Shown here piece after piece: positions 1 to 10,368 of a stretch of 64,000 bases of DNA. Positions within the stretch are counted from its first letter, which is position 1, and every line of letters starts with the position of its first letter. The stretch covers positions 49,107 through 113,106 of the forward strand of contig PKWM01000024.1 in the NCBI GenBank assembly GCA_003133245.1, written 5' to 3'. A program made the translations under genes and the position numbers. The DNA is from Rhodoferax sp. Lineage in GTDB: Bacteria > Pseudomonadota > Gammaproteobacteria > Burkholderiales > Burkholderiaceae_C. Below the pieces are notes generated by a model. The model saw only the letters and a program-made list of their open reading frames with translations. It ran no database searches and was not told the DNA's origin.

Positions 1-899
1 ACGGCATCAATATTGTGACCGTCGTGGTGGGCCTGTTTGCCTTGGCCGAGGTCATCGACATGGGGATCAAGGGGGGCGCCATCGCCCACACCAAGTCGGC
101 CAACATCGACGGATCCGGGGTCATGCAGGGCGTCAAGGACTGCTTTACCAACTGGTGGCTGGTGTTGCGCTGCAGCGTCATCGGCAACGTCATCGGCATC
201 ATCCCCGGTCTCGGCGGCGATGCGGCCGCCTTCATCTGTTACGGCCATGCGCTGCAGACGACCAAGCGCAAGGACGAGTACGGCAAGGGCTGCGTCGAAG
301 GGGTCATCGCCACCGATGCGGCGCATAATTCGAAAGAGGGCGGCGCCCTGATTCCCACGCTGGCCTTCGGCGTTCCCGGCAGTTCCGGTATGGCGATTCT
401 GCTCGGCGCCTTCATGATTCTCGGTGTTTCCCCTGGGAAGGAGATGTTCAGCGAGCATCTCGATCTCGTCTTCAGCATGGTCTGGGTGCTGGTCTTTGCC
501 AATATCATTGCCGTGGCGATCTGCCTTCCGCTAGCCGGAACCATGGCCAAGATCACCTTCCTGCGCACTTCCGTGATGATCCCCTTCATTTTGGTCTGCG
601 GCCTGCTGGGGAGCTATCTCACCACGTCCAGAATCGGCGATGTCCTGATCACCGTCCTGTTCGGCGTGATTGGCTACGGCATGAAGAAATTCGATTACGC
701 CCGCGGGCCGCTGATCCTCGGAATTGTGCTCGGAAAGATTGCTGAAAACGCCCTCCACGTTTCCCTCAATCTTTACGGGATGAAGTTCATTTTCCAGCCC
801 GTGGCCTTCGGGATTCTGCTCCTGACTCTGGCCACGGTTTTCTTTCCCATCTATCAGCAATACACCAGGAACAAAAAGTTAAAAGGAGCAGCGAAATGA
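1..899 (+). CDS. tctA: Tripartite tricarboxylate transporter large permease TctA, 3' part (gene starts upstream of window)
   Basis: Open frame continues to the window edge; TctA-like protein (GIIPGLGGDAAAFICYGHA, AFGVPGSSGMAILLGAFM). Confidence 0.85.
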   Translation, partial: GINIVTVVVGLFALAEVIDMGIKGGAIAHTKSANIDGSGVMQGVKDCFTNWWLVLRCSVIGNVIGIIPGLGGDAAAFICYGHALQTTKRKDEYGKGCVEGVIATDAAHNSKEGGALIPTLAFGVPGSSGMAILLGAFMILGVSPGKEMFSEHLDLVFSMVWVLVFANIIAVAICLPLAGTMAKITFLRTSVMIPFILVCGLLGSYLTTSRIGDVLITVLFGVIGYGMKKFDYARGPLILGIVLGKIAENALHVSLNLYGMKFIFQPVAFGILLLTLATVFFPIYQQYTRNKKLKGAAK

Positions 900-1438
900 A
901 ACTTCAAGGCCGACACTACTTCAGCCTGTTATGGGTCCTGTTTTTTGCGGGATTCATATTTATCTCCATGGGCTACACCTACAAGGCCCGTCTGATTCCC
1001 CTGGTGGTCTGCATCCCATGCCTGCTTTTTGCCCTCTACCGGTTTTATGTGGAACTGATGGGTAAGGAAGAGAAAGGCGGCGTTACCACCGAGGACTTGC
1101 TCTTGCAGGGAATCAAGAATGTTGTCGGGGGAACTTCCGAAGGCTTCAGGCAAGAAGAGAAGGCAAAGCTGGGCAAGGCAGAAAAGCAGCGCCGGCTTTA
1201 CGATATCCTGCTGTGGATCGCAATTCTTCTCGCCCTGATCTTTGCGGGCGGCTTCATGATCGCCATCCCGGTGTTCACGCTGGCCTATATGCGCATCAAG
1301 AAAGAGAGCTGGCTGTTATCGATCTTGAGTTCGATCGGGCTCACGGTCGGGGTTTACGTGGCCTTTGTCATCGGTACCGAGAGTTATCTCTATGAAGGTC
1401 TTCTCCTCCCGCTGATCAGGGCTCGGCTGCAGTCGTAA
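896..1438 (+). CDS. TctB-like small permease subunit of a tripartite tricarboxylate transporter
   Basis: Overlaps the tctA stop by 4 nt; about 180 aa with several hydrophobic helices; position typical of TctB. Confidence 0.65.
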   Translation: MKLQGRHYFSLLWVLFFAGFIFISMGYTYKARLIPLVVCIPCLLFALYRFYVELMGKEEKGGVTTEDLLLQGIKNVVGGTSEGFRQEEKAKLGKAEKQRRLYDILLWIAILLALIFAGGFMIAIPVFTLAYMRIKKESWLLSILSSIGLTVGVYVAFVIGTESYLYEGLLLPLIRARLQS

Positions 1439-1451
1439 AACATCCCCGGTA

Positions 1452-2606
1452 TCAGGACTGCACCAACCTTTTCGATTTGGCAATCGACATCAAAATCCCC
1501 AGCCCCATGCCGAGCGTGACCATGGCGGTGCCGCCATAGCTGATGAAGGGCAGCGGCACACCCACCACCGGCACAATACCGCTGACCATGCCCATGTTGA
1601 CAAAAGCGTAGGTAAAAAAAATCAGCGTGATGCTGCCCGCCAACAGCCTTGCGAACAGGGTCGGCGCTTCTCTGGCAATGGCCAGACCGCGCAGGATCAG
1701 GAACACAAAACCGGCGATCAGCGCCAGGTTGCCAATCAGACCGAATTCTTCAGAAAACGAGGCAAAAATAAAGTCGGTGGTGTGCTCCGGGATAAATTCA
1801 AGATGCGTCTGCGTGCCTTGCATGAAACCCTTGCCCCAGAGGCCGCCCGAGCCAATCGCGATCATGCCCTGAATGATGTGAAAGCCCTTGCCGAGCGGGT
1901 CGCGCGTCGGGTCGAGCAGGGTGCAGATGCGCTGCTGCTGGTAGTCGTGCAAGACTGGCCAGCGCATGCCCTCGGCGCACAGTTGCGGCTCAAAAATAAC
2001 GATCAGCGCCACACCGACAAGACCCAGCAGCAGCGGTGGCAACAGCCACTTCCAGGACAGACCGGCGAAAAATATGATCGACAAGCCCGCCGCCAGCACC
2101 AGGATCGCGGTGCCCAGATCCGGCTCGCGCACGATCAGGGCAATCGGCAGCGCCAGCAGCACAAATGCCACCGCAAAGTCGGATGCCCGCAACTGGCCCT
2201 CGCGCTTCTGAAACCACCAGGCCAGCATCAAGGGCACGGCAATCTTGAGGATTTCGCTGGGCTGGATGATGACGCCCACATTGAGCCAGCGCTGCGCCCC
2301 TTTTTTGGTGACCCCAAAGACCGCCACGGCAATCAACAGGCTGAGGCCCAGCACATAGAGCGGCACTGCCAACGCCATCAAGCGCCGGGGTGGAATCTGC
2401 GCGATCACAAACATGATGAAACCTGCAATCAGCATGTTGCGGGCATGATCTTCAAAGCGTGTGCCCTGGTCGTAGCCCGACGAATACATGGTCAGCAGAC
2501 CGGCACAGGCCAGCAAAAACACGGCAAACGCGAGCGCACCGTCAAAGCCAAGCAACCAGGGCGCAAGACGCCGCCGCAGCGGTGGAGATTCAAAGACGAC
2601 TGACAT
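1452..2606 (-). CDS. rodA: Rod shape-determining protein RodA (SEDS glycosyltransferase)
   Basis: SEDS motifs (GSGGLWGKGFMQGTQTHLEFIPEHTTDFIFASFSEEFG, GVPLPFISYGGTAMVTLG). Start set at internal Met (MSVVFESPP). Confidence 0.93.
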   Translation of the reverse strand: MSVVFESPPLRRRLAPWLLGFDGALAFAVFLLACAGLLTMYSSGYDQGTRFEDHARNMLIAGFIMFVIAQIPPRRLMALAVPLYVLGLSLLIAVAVFGVTKKGAQRWLNVGVIIQPSEILKIAVPLMLAWWFQKREGQLRASDFAVAFVLLALPIALIVREPDLGTAILVLAAGLSIIFFAGLSWKWLLPPLLLGLVGVALIVIFEPQLCAEGMRWPVLHDYQQQRICTLLDPTRDPLGKGFHIIQGMIAIGSGGLWGKGFMQGTQTHLEFIPEHTTDFIFASFSEEFGLIGNLALIAGFVFLILRGLAIAREAPTLFARLLAGSITLIFFTYAFVNMGMVSGIVPVVGVPLPFISYGGTAMVTLGMGLGILMSIAKSKRLVQS

Positions 2607-2682
2607 GGGAGGGATTATCCGAGATTGTTCAATGGCCGAAATTTCATTCGGACTCAGGGCTATCGCCGCTATCATTGTGCTC

Positions 2683-3312
2683 ATGACCAAGCTTCGCTCC
2701 CGTCCCATCACCCACCTGCTCTATCTGCACGGCTTTCGCTCCTCGCCGCAATCCCACAAGGCGCACATCATGGCACAGTACATGAGCACGCACCACCCTG
2801 AAGTCCTCTGGTGGAGTCCACAGTTGCCACCGTCACCACGCGCGTCAGCGGCGTTGTTGATGGATGGCGTCAAGGATTGGCCACGCGACTCCATGGCGGT
2901 GATGGGTTCTTCGCTGGGCGGCTTTTACGCCACCTGGGTGGCGCAGCAGACCGGCTGCCAAGCGGTGCTGCTCAACCCGGCGGTCAATCCTGCGCGCGAT
3001 CTGGCAAAGTACATTGGCGAGCAAACCTGCTGGCAGGATCCGCAAGAAAAGTTTTTCTTTGAGCCCGATTTTATTGACGAGTTACGCGCCTTGACCTGTC
3101 CCACCATCACCCGGCCCGAGCGCACCCTGGCGCTGATCGCCAAAGGCGACGAGTTGCTCGACTGGCGCGAAGCAAACGCGCGCTACGGCGGTGCCAAAAT
3201 CCAGCTGATCGAAGGCAGCGACCACGCCATCAGTGATTTTGAGGCGCACCTGCCTATGCTGCTGGCGTTTTTGGGACTGGACGAAAAAGGCTTATGGGCA
3301 ACCATGCGATGA
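2683..3312 (+). CDS. YqiA/YcfP-family alpha/beta hydrolase (esterase)
   Basis: HLLYLHGFRSSPQSHKA and MGSSLGGFYATW nucleophile elbow. Confidence 0.8.
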   Translation: MTKLRSRPITHLLYLHGFRSSPQSHKAHIMAQYMSTHHPEVLWWSPQLPPSPRASAALLMDGVKDWPRDSMAVMGSSLGGFYATWVAQQTGCQAVLLNPAVNPARDLAKYIGEQTCWQDPQEKFFFEPDFIDELRALTCPTITRPERTLALIAKGDELLDWREANARYGGAKIQLIEGSDHAISDFEAHLPMLLAFLGLDEKGLWATMR

Positions 3313-3431
3313 CGCTACGTCCGAGGCGGGTGCAGGGCGGATGCCGGGCGCTCCGCGTCCTTTGGACTTTTTAATGTCGCGCCCAACATCCGCCCCGCAC
3401 CCACCTCCCATTTTGCTGGGACAATTGACCC

Positions 3432-5543
3432 ATGTTTTTACTCTTTGAAGAAGCCGGAAAGTTTATGGCCGGTCGGGTGCTGTCGGAGGCAGAGTCGTCG
3501 GCACAGGTGGAGCTTGACAGCGGCAAACGCGTCAAGGTCAAGGCCGCCAACATCTTGCTCAAATTCGAGCAGCCAGCGCCCGCGCAATTGCTCGCCGAGG
3601 CACTGGCGCTGAGCCAGACGATTGAGCTGGAGCTGGCCTGGGAGTTTGCGCCCGAAGGTGAATTTGGTTTTGCGGAATTGGCACGCGAGTATTTCAACGC
3701 CCACGCCTCGCTGGAGCAGCAAACCGCCACGCTGCTGCGTCTGTTCGAGGCACCGCACTACTTCCGCCGTGCCGGCAAGGGGCGTTTTCGCAAAGCCCCT
3801 GCCGAGGTCATTGCTCTGGCCCTGGCAGCGATTGAAAAGAAAAAACAAATTACCCTGCAAATCGAGCAGTGGGTGATTGAGCTGAGCCAGGGCCTGTGCC
3901 CGCCACTGGTGCGCGAGCAGCTTTACAAAATTCTCTTCAAGCCCGACAAGAATGCGCCCGAGTACAAAGCCGTGGTGCAAGCCTCGCGCGCCACCCATCT
4001 GGGGCCGCTGGAGCTGTTGATCAAAACCGGTGCAATCGATTCGCCCTACCAGTTTCACTGGAAGCGCTTTCTGCTGGAGAATTTCCCGAAAGGCACGGGT
4101 TTGCCCAAGCTGGACGCGCCGCTCATCAAGGATGAGCTGCCGCTGTCTGCGGCGCGTGCGTTCTCGGTTGACGACTCCGCCACGACCGAGATTGACGACG
4201 CGCTCTCGGTGCAGGGCCTGGGCACCGGCGAAGTATTGGTGGGCATTCACATTGCGGCACCGGCGCTGGCCTTCGCGCCTGGCAGCCCGATTGACCAGCT
4301 TGGCCGCAGCCGCCTCTCGACCGTCTATATGCCGGGTTTCAAGATCACCATGCTGCCCGAGGAGGTGGTGCAAAACTACACGCTGATGCAAGGGCAAGAC
4401 TGCCCGGCGGTATCGCTCTACGTCACCTTGGACGAGGCCACCCTAGCGATCAAGCGCAGTGAAACCCGGCTGGAGCGGGTGCCTATCGATGCCAATCTGC
4501 GCCATGACCAGCTCGACGCCATCGTCACCACCGAGTGGCTGGAAAACCCTGGCTTTTTACACGCCATAGAGCCGGCGCCACTGGCGCACAAGCGCGCGCA
4601 ACTGACATTTTTATACCGGTTGGCGCAAGACCTGAAAGCCAAACGCGAAGTAGTGCGTGGCAAGCCTGAGACCTTCAACCGACCCGATTACAACTTCAGG
4701 TTGCTGGGCGAGCGCGAGGGCGAACCCACCGGCAACGAGCAGATCGAGATCAGCATTCGCCAGCGCGGCGCACCGCTGGATTTGATCGTCTCCGAGACCA
4801 TGATTCTGGCCAACAGCACCTGGGGCGGCTGGATGGCCGAGCTGGGCGTGCCCGCCATTTACCGCAGCCAGGCCTCGATGCTGCCGGGTGTCAAAGTGCG
4901 CATGGGCACCAGGGCCTTGCCGCACGCGGGTCTGGGTGTCAAAAGCTACGCCTGGAGCAGTTCGCCGCTGCGCCGCTACACCGATCTGGTCAACCAGTGG
5001 CAGATCATCGCCTGCGCGCGGCACGGCAAAACGGCCGCACTGGTGGCACCGTTCAAGCCCAAAGACGCTGACTTGTTTTCCATCATCTCCAGCTTCGACG
5101 CCGCCTACTTTGCCTACAAGGGTTATCAAAACGCCATCGAGCGCTTCTGGACCCTGAAATATGTGCAACAGCAAGGCATCACCGAAATCGATGCGACGCT
5201 GTTCAAGGACAACCTGGTACGCGCCGACAACTTGCCCCTGGTGCTGGCAGTGTTGGGCGCTCAAGGTTTGCCACGCGGAGCCAGGGTGCGGGTCAAACTC
5301 GGCGACATTGACGAAGTTGCGCTCGATGTGCGCGGCACCGTCCTGGCCCGGCTCGATCTGGCGGCCGAATCTGACACCGGGCAAACGGCGAACGATGCGG
5401 TCTTCGAAGAAGAAGAAGAAGAAGAGGATGACGGCATTGCGGGTCCGATCACGATTGCTGTCGATATGAACGAGGCCGACAGCAGTAACAGCTCAAGCAT
5501 CGAAGCCGCAACCCTTGCCGCCAGTGATCGTCCAAGCCCGTGA
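3432..5543 (+). CDS. RNB-domain ribonuclease (RNase II/R family)
   Basis: 703 aa with RNB-like motifs (AFSVDDSATTEIDDALSV, SSPLRRYTDLVNQWQI); acidic C-terminal tract. Confidence 0.85.
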   Translation: MFLLFEEAGKFMAGRVLSEAESSAQVELDSGKRVKVKAANILLKFEQPAPAQLLAEALALSQTIELELAWEFAPEGEFGFAELAREYFNAHASLEQQTATLLRLFEAPHYFRRAGKGRFRKAPAEVIALALAAIEKKKQITLQIEQWVIELSQGLCPPLVREQLYKILFKPDKNAPEYKAVVQASRATHLGPLELLIKTGAIDSPYQFHWKRFLLENFPKGTGLPKLDAPLIKDELPLSAARAFSVDDSATTEIDDALSVQGLGTGEVLVGIHIAAPALAFAPGSPIDQLGRSRLSTVYMPGFKITMLPEEVVQNYTLMQGQDCPAVSLYVTLDEATLAIKRSETRLERVPIDANLRHDQLDAIVTTEWLENPGFLHAIEPAPLAHKRAQLTFLYRLAQDLKAKREVVRGKPETFNRPDYNFRLLGEREGEPTGNEQIEISIRQRGAPLDLIVSETMILANSTWGGWMAELGVPAIYRSQASMLPGVKVRMGTRALPHAGLGVKSYAWSSSPLRRYTDLVNQWQIIACARHGKTAALVAPFKPKDADLFSIISSFDAAYFAYKGYQNAIERFWTLKYVQQQGITEIDATLFKDNLVRADNLPLVLAVLGAQGLPRGARVRVKLGDIDEVALDVRGTVLARLDLAAESDTGQTANDAVFEEEEEEEDDGIAGPITIAVDMNEADSSNSSSIEAATLAASDRPSP

Positions 5544-6397
5544 ACCCGCCCACCTTTAGTCCACTACAGATCGCGCTCGGTGCATCAATTGCCGTGCATG
5601 CTGGCCTGCTGACGGCGCGCTTTGTTGATCCAGTGGCTTTTAACCGCGTCTTTGAAGATACGCCGCTGGAGGTGATACTGGTCAATGCGCACAGCAACAA
5701 ACGCCCGGACAAAGCCAGCGCCATCGCCCAAGCCAATCTGGCCGGTGGTGGTGAAGCCACGCGCGGTCGTGCCACCAGCCCCCTGCCGCCGACCCTGGTT
5801 TCAGTCTCAGGCGAAGACGCCCAGACCATGGCGCAACGCCAACTGCAAACCATGCAGGAACAACAGAACTTGCTGCTGGCGCGGGTGAAAGTCCAACTCG
5901 CCGCACTGCCGCTGCGCCAGCCCAGCCCAGCCAACACCTCACCCGAGCAGACTGAGCGCGAACAAAAGCGCCAACAACTGACCCGACTACTGGCCGAGAT
6001 CGAACGGCGCATCTCCGAAGAAAATGCCCGCCCCAAAAAGCGTTACATCAGCCCCGCCACAAAAGAAGCGGTGTATGCCATTTATTACGACCATTTGCGC
6101 CATGCGATTGAAGACAAGGGCACCGAGAATTTTCCTGAAGTGGGTGGCAAAAAACTTTACGGCGAGCTGATGATGTCGGTCACCGTAAACAATGATGGTC
6201 GGGTTTTCGAAACCCGCATTGAGCAGGGTTCTGGTAATCGCACGCTGGACCGCCGCGCCGAAGCCATCGTCCGCAGTGCCGCTCCATTTGGCCACTTCAA
6301 CCAGGCCATGCACGCCCAGGCCGACCAGATCGTGGTGATCTCGCGCTTCAAGTTCACCCGCGATGAAACGCTGGAAACCCGGCTCACGGGACGATGA
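5540..6397 (+). CDS. TonB-family energy transducer (TonB C-terminal domain)
   Basis: N-terminal hydrophobic anchor, C-terminal GELMMSVTVNNDGRVFETRIEQGSGNRTLDRRAEAIVRSAAPF; overlaps the RNB stop by 4 nt. Confidence 0.75.
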   Translation: MNPPTFSPLQIALGASIAVHAGLLTARFVDPVAFNRVFEDTPLEVILVNAHSNKRPDKASAIAQANLAGGGEATRGRATSPLPPTLVSVSGEDAQTMAQRQLQTMQEQQNLLLARVKVQLAALPLRQPSPANTSPEQTEREQKRQQLTRLLAEIERRISEENARPKKRYISPATKEAVYAIYYDHLRHAIEDKGTENFPEVGGKKLYGELMMSVTVNNDGRVFETRIEQGSGNRTLDRRAEAIVRSAAPFGHFNQAMHAQADQIVVISRFKFTRDETLETRLTGR

Positions 6398-6497
6398 TGC
6401 TGATGAATACCTCTGACCCCAATAACCCGGGTTCTTTACACCTGGGTGTGCGAAGAATTGCGGCATCGAAATGCGTTGCAGTGGTTGAAAGGAATGT

Positions 6498-6783
6498 ATT
6501 CGTTTTCATTTTGGCCCCACTCTATCCCCCCCCTCCCCTTTCCCGCCCCGCCGGGCGGGAAAGGGGAGCCAACAGCCCTATTTGGCCACGTCAATAAACA
6601 AAGGAAGTACCCGCGACACGGTACGTTGAGACAGGCAAATCATTTTTATAGTTTTTCAACGTGCTTATCGAACGAGTACTTCTTCGCTTTAAGCACATGG
6701 CCAAATATGGTATTAGCTCCCTCTTCCGCCCGGCGGGGCGGGAGAGGGCGGGGGGTATGAGTGGGGCCAAAATGAAAACGAAT
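6498..6783. mobile_element. MITE-like non-autonomous element, copy 1 (25-bp perfect terminal inverted repeats)
   Basis: Left end ATTCGTTTTCATTTTGGCCCCACTC (6498-6522) is the reverse complement of right end GAGTGGGGCCAAAATGAAAACGAAT (6759-6783). Inverted second copy at 21357-21642. Confidence 0.8.
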
Positions 6784-6878
6784 AAAAGAGCATCAAACCC
6801 TACAACCCAGTTCGATGCCACAGCCTGTAAAGACATGACCTGCAGCCATGCAATGACAAATTTAAATAAGGTGCCGCG

Positions 6879-7703
6879 ATGGATCTCTATTGCGTGATGG
6901 GCAACCCGGTGGCGCACAGCAAATCGCCCTGGATTCATGCGCGCTTTGCCGAACTGACCGGGCAGTCGCTGCACTATGAAAAACGCCTCATCGACCTGGA
7001 CGGGTTTGAGACCGCTGTGCGCAGCTTCGCCGCCGAGGGCGGCCTGGGTTGCAACGTCACCGTACCTTTCAAATTTGCAGCGGCAGCGCTGGCCAGCGGA
7101 ATCAGCGAACGCGCCACACTGGCGCAAGCCGCCAACACGCTCAGCTTCAAAGAGGGTGCCATTTGGGCTGACAACACCGACGGTGTCGGCCTGGTCGCCG
7201 ACATCGAACAGGGCGCCGGGATTGACTTGCAGGGCCGCCATCTGCTGCTGATCGGCGCTGGCGGTGCCGCCGCCGGAGTGTTGGCTGCGCTGCTGCTGAC
7301 GCAACCCGCGGGCATCACCGTGGTCAATCGCACCCTGAGCAAGGCAGTTGACCTGGTGCGGCGACACGCCAGCCTCGCTTTGCTGCAAAAAGCAGAGCTG
7401 TCGGCGCTTGACCTACAGCAATTAAACAATCAATTTGATGTCGTCATCAACGCCAGTTCAAGCAGCTTGAGCGGCTCTGGCGTACCGGTCGCGGGCAGCG
7501 TCCTCAAGCCCGGAGCCCTGGCCTACGACATGATGTACGGCCCCACTGCGCAGGGCTTCATGACCTGGGCCAGTGAGCACGGTGCCCGGGCGCGAGACGG
7601 TCTGGGCATGCTGGTGGCGCAGGCGGCCGAGTCATTTTTCATCTGGCGCGGCGTGCGCCCACCGGCGCAACAAGTGTTGGCCGAATTGCGCGCAGCCCGG
7701 TAA
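6879..7703 (+). CDS. aroE: Shikimate dehydrogenase
   Basis: MDLYCVMGNPVAHSKSPWIHARFAE; GCNVTVPFK; LLLIGAGGAAAGVL; AYDMMYGP. Confidence 0.95.
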   Translation: MDLYCVMGNPVAHSKSPWIHARFAELTGQSLHYEKRLIDLDGFETAVRSFAAEGGLGCNVTVPFKFAAAALASGISERATLAQAANTLSFKEGAIWADNTDGVGLVADIEQGAGIDLQGRHLLLIGAGGAAAGVLAALLLTQPAGITVVNRTLSKAVDLVRRHASLALLQKAELSALDLQQLNNQFDVVINASSSSLSGSGVPVAGSVLKPGALAYDMMYGPTAQGFMTWASEHGARARDGLGMLVAQAAESFFIWRGVRPPAQQVLAELRAAR

Positions 7704-7707
7704 TGCC

Positions 7708-8457
7708 ATGAAACCATTTCTTCGTTGGCTGGGAATAGTGGCGTTGGCTCTGCTGGCGCTGCAGCTTTTTTTTATCCTGCGCATTGCCGCCATGGCTGTG
7801 ATTGACCCGCAATCCACCACGTTCGAGCGTTCCGAAGTCTGGCGCGTGCTAAGCCAAAAAAGCAGTTCAAGCTGGCATCAGCAATGGGTTGGCTACCCGC
7901 AAATCTCCGACCAGCTCAAACGCGCCGTAATTGCCAGCGAGGACGACGGCTTTCGCAGCCACGGCGGCGTCGATTGGGACGCGCTGAAGAAAGCCTGGCA
8001 AAAAAATGCCGTGGCGCAGGCGCGGGCCGCCAGACAGACGCCGGCCCGGACGTCTTCCAGTCGGCCATCCAATTCGCCGCGCGCGCCCAAAATCGTGGGC
8101 GGCTCCACCATCACCCAGCAGTTGGCCAAAAACCTGTTGCTCTCGGGAGAGCGCACACTCCTGCGCAAAGGTCAGGAGTTGGTGCTGACGCTTACATTGG
8201 AAACTTTTTTGAGCAAACAGCGCATTCTGGAGCTTTACCTCAACAGCGTCGAGTGGGGCGACGGTGTTTTTGGTGCCGAAGCTGCCGCCCGGCATTACTT
8301 CCAGAAGAGCGCTGCCCGACTGAACGCTTATGAAGCCGCACGGCTGGCCGTGATGTTGCCGCGCCCCAAGTATTTCGAGAAGCTGCCCAACTCCGGCTAC
8401 CTGACCGAGCGCGCCGCTGTGATTGAAAACCGCTTGAACAGCGCCGAGCTGCCCTGA
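7708..8457 (+). CDS. mtgA: Monofunctional biosynthetic peptidoglycan transglycosylase
   Basis: GT51 motifs [38 protein letters not shown]. Start chosen at MKPFLRW. Confidence 0.92.
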   Translation: MKPFLRWLGIVALALLALQLFFILRIAAMAVIDPQSTTFERSEVWRVLSQKSSSSWHQQWVGYPQISDQLKRAVIASEDDGFRSHGGVDWDALKKAWQKNAVAQARAARQTPARTSSSRPSNSPRAPKIVGGSTITQQLAKNLLLSGERTLLRKGQELVLTLTLETFLSKQRILELYLNSVEWGDGVFGAEAAARHYFQKSAARLNAYEAARLAVMLPRPKYFEKLPNSGYLTERAAVIENRLNSAELP

Positions 8458-8462
8458 GACCT

Positions 8463-9011
8463 ATGCGAATCCTTGGCATTGACCCCGGCTTGCGCACCAC
8501 TGGTTTTGGCGTGGTCGATGTGGCAGGCTCTGACCTGACCTATGTGGCCAGCGGCACCATCAGCACCACGCATCTGGAAAAAGGCCAGTTACCGGCACGC
8601 CTCAAGGTGCTGTTTGACGGCATCCGCGAAGTGCGCGAGCGCTACCAGCCCGATTGCGCTTCAATCGAAATTGTCTTTGTCAACGTCAACCCGCAGTCCA
8701 CCCTGCTGCTGGGACAGGCGCGCGGTGCCTGCATCACGGCGCTGGTGTCCGCCGATTTGCCGGTGTCCGAGTACACCGCGTTGCAAATGAAGCAAGCCGT
8801 TGTCGGCTACGGCCGCGCCGACAAAAGCCAGGTGCAGGAAATGGTGCGCCGCCTCTTGAGCCTACCCGGCCTGCCCGGCCCGGACGCCGCCGATGCCTTG
8901 GGCCTGGCCATCACCCACGCCCACGCCAGCAAAGCCATGGCCCGGCTGGCGCAAGCCGATGGCGTGATCGGCGCGGGCAGCGGCAGCTATAAGGCCGGGC
9001 GCAGCCGCTGA
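8463..9011 (+). CDS. ruvC: Holliday junction endonuclease RuvC
   Basis: [56 protein letters not shown]. Confidence 0.96.
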   Translation: MRILGIDPGLRTTGFGVVDVAGSDLTYVASGTISTTHLEKGQLPARLKVLFDGIREVRERYQPDCASIEIVFVNVNPQSTLLLGQARGACITALVSADLPVSEYTALQMKQAVVGYGRADKSQVQEMVRRLLSLPGLPGPDAADALGLAITHAHASKAMARLAQADGVIGAGSGSYKAGRSR

Positions 9012-9133
9012 GCAGCCCTATTTATCGCCCTTACATTCAGCGCAACCCTTGATATTTATCATGTAATGTCGCGGCAAATTGAAAGAAAATCTCTTCGGAA
9101 GGTTTTCCTGACGGCCATTACCGGCAACCCAAA

Positions 9134-10357
9134 ATGATTGACCGCTCTTTGATTCTCAAGTACCGCTGGAAGATTCTGGCTGCGTTGCTCGTGGCAATGG
9201 CGTTCGGTGTGATTGCAGTGCGCTGGTGGCAAGGCCCGCAGGTGACGACCGAAAGGGTATTACAGCGCGATTTCGTGCAATCAGTGGTGGCTAGTGGCCA
9301 CGTCGAGACGCCGCACCGGGTGGACATCGGCGCGCAGATCACCGGCACGGTCGTGCGCGTGCCCGTGGCTGAGGGACAAGTCGTGAAAACTGGCGATCTG
9401 CTGGTCGAACTCACTTCAATTGAATTGCGTGCCAGCGAACGCCAGGCCAAACTGGCCGTCACGCAGGCGCAAGCCAGGCTGCGGCAATTGCGCGAGGTGC
9501 AGGGCCCGGTAGCAGAACAAACTTTGCGGCAGGCGCAGGCGAACCTGGACAACGCCAGCGCTGCCCTGCGCCGCAATCAGGATTTGTTCACCAAGGGTTT
9601 TATCGGTGAGGCCGCTCTGGATGACTTTCGCAAAGCCGTTGAGCTGGCCGACGCGCAAAGGCGCTCGACACAGAAGCAGTTCGACACTGCGGGCAACGCA
9701 GGCAGCGACTACGCGTTGGCTGCCGCCGCTGAGGCCGAAGCCCGGGCGAACTTGGAGGCGGCACGCGCGCGTTCCGGTTATGCGTTTTTGCGAGCGCCGT
9801 TGGATGGAACTTTGATCGGACGCAATGTCGAAGTGGGCGACGTGGTGCAACCGGGCAAGGCGCTCATGACGCTGTCGCCTTCCGGCCGCACGCAACTGGT
9901 GGTTGAGATCGACGAGAAAAATCTGCGTCTGCTGGCGCTTGGTCAGAAGGCGCTAGCCTCCGCAGACGCGTATCCGCAGCAGCGCTTTGCGGCCGAGCTG
10001 GTGTACATCAACCCGGGCGTGAACGCGCAAACCGGCGCGGTGGAGGTCAAGCTCGACGTGCCAGCGCCGCCGTCGGCAATCAGGCAGGACATGACCGTGT
10101 CGGTGGACATTGAGGTGGCCAGACGACCCAACGCCCTGCTGGTTTCAGCCAGTGCGGTCCATGACGCAGAGGCGGTTGCGCCGTGGGTACTGCGCTTGGA
10201 AGACGGCCGCGCGGTGCGGCGCCCGGTAGGTCTGGGTTTGCGCAGTGGTGGGTTCGCCGAGGTACTCGACGGGCTGCGCGCGGGCGACGTGGTGCTTTCC
10301 ACAACGGCGGCAATCGAGCCCGGTGCGAGGGTGCGCGCCACCTTGCCCAGCGACTGA
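9134..10357 (+). CDS. MacA-like efflux periplasmic adaptor (HlyD/RND-MFP family)
   Basis: Single N-terminal TM, biotinyl-lipoyl-like motifs (GAQITGTVVRVPVAEGQVV), coiled coil; followed by permease and ATPase genes. Confidence 0.85.
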   Translation: MIDRSLILKYRWKILAALLVAMAFGVIAVRWWQGPQVTTERVLQRDFVQSVVASGHVETPHRVDIGAQITGTVVRVPVAEGQVVKTGDLLVELTSIELRASERQAKLAVTQAQARLRQLREVQGPVAEQTLRQAQANLDNASAALRRNQDLFTKGFIGEAALDDFRKAVELADAQRRSTQKQFDTAGNAGSDYALAAAAEAEARANLEAARARSGYAFLRAPLDGTLIGRNVEVGDVVQPGKALMTLSPSGRTQLVVEIDEKNLRLLALGQKALASADAYPQQRFAAELVYINPGVNAQTGAVEVKLDVPAPPSAIRQDMTVSVDIEVARRPNALLVSASAVHDAEAVAPWVLRLEDGRAVRRPVGLGLRSGGFAEVLDGLRAGDVVLSTTAAIEPGARVRATLPSD

Positions 10358-10368
10358 GAGCCGCTGCG

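Noticed and set aside
3438-4397. 319-aa minus-strand ORF within the RNB ribonuclease gene
   Set aside because: Antisense shadow; the plus-strand frame has recognisable RNB motifs.
6591-7388. 265-aa minus-strand ORF extending into MITE copy 1, considered as an element-encoded protein
   Set aside because: Mostly antisense to aroE; only its end crosses the element, so it is not a transposase.
7990-8100. Arg/Ala/Ser-rich insert in MtgA considered as an insertion
   Set aside because: A charged low-complexity loop before GGSTITQQ is plausible in betaproteobacterial MtgA; frame and flanking motifs are intact.
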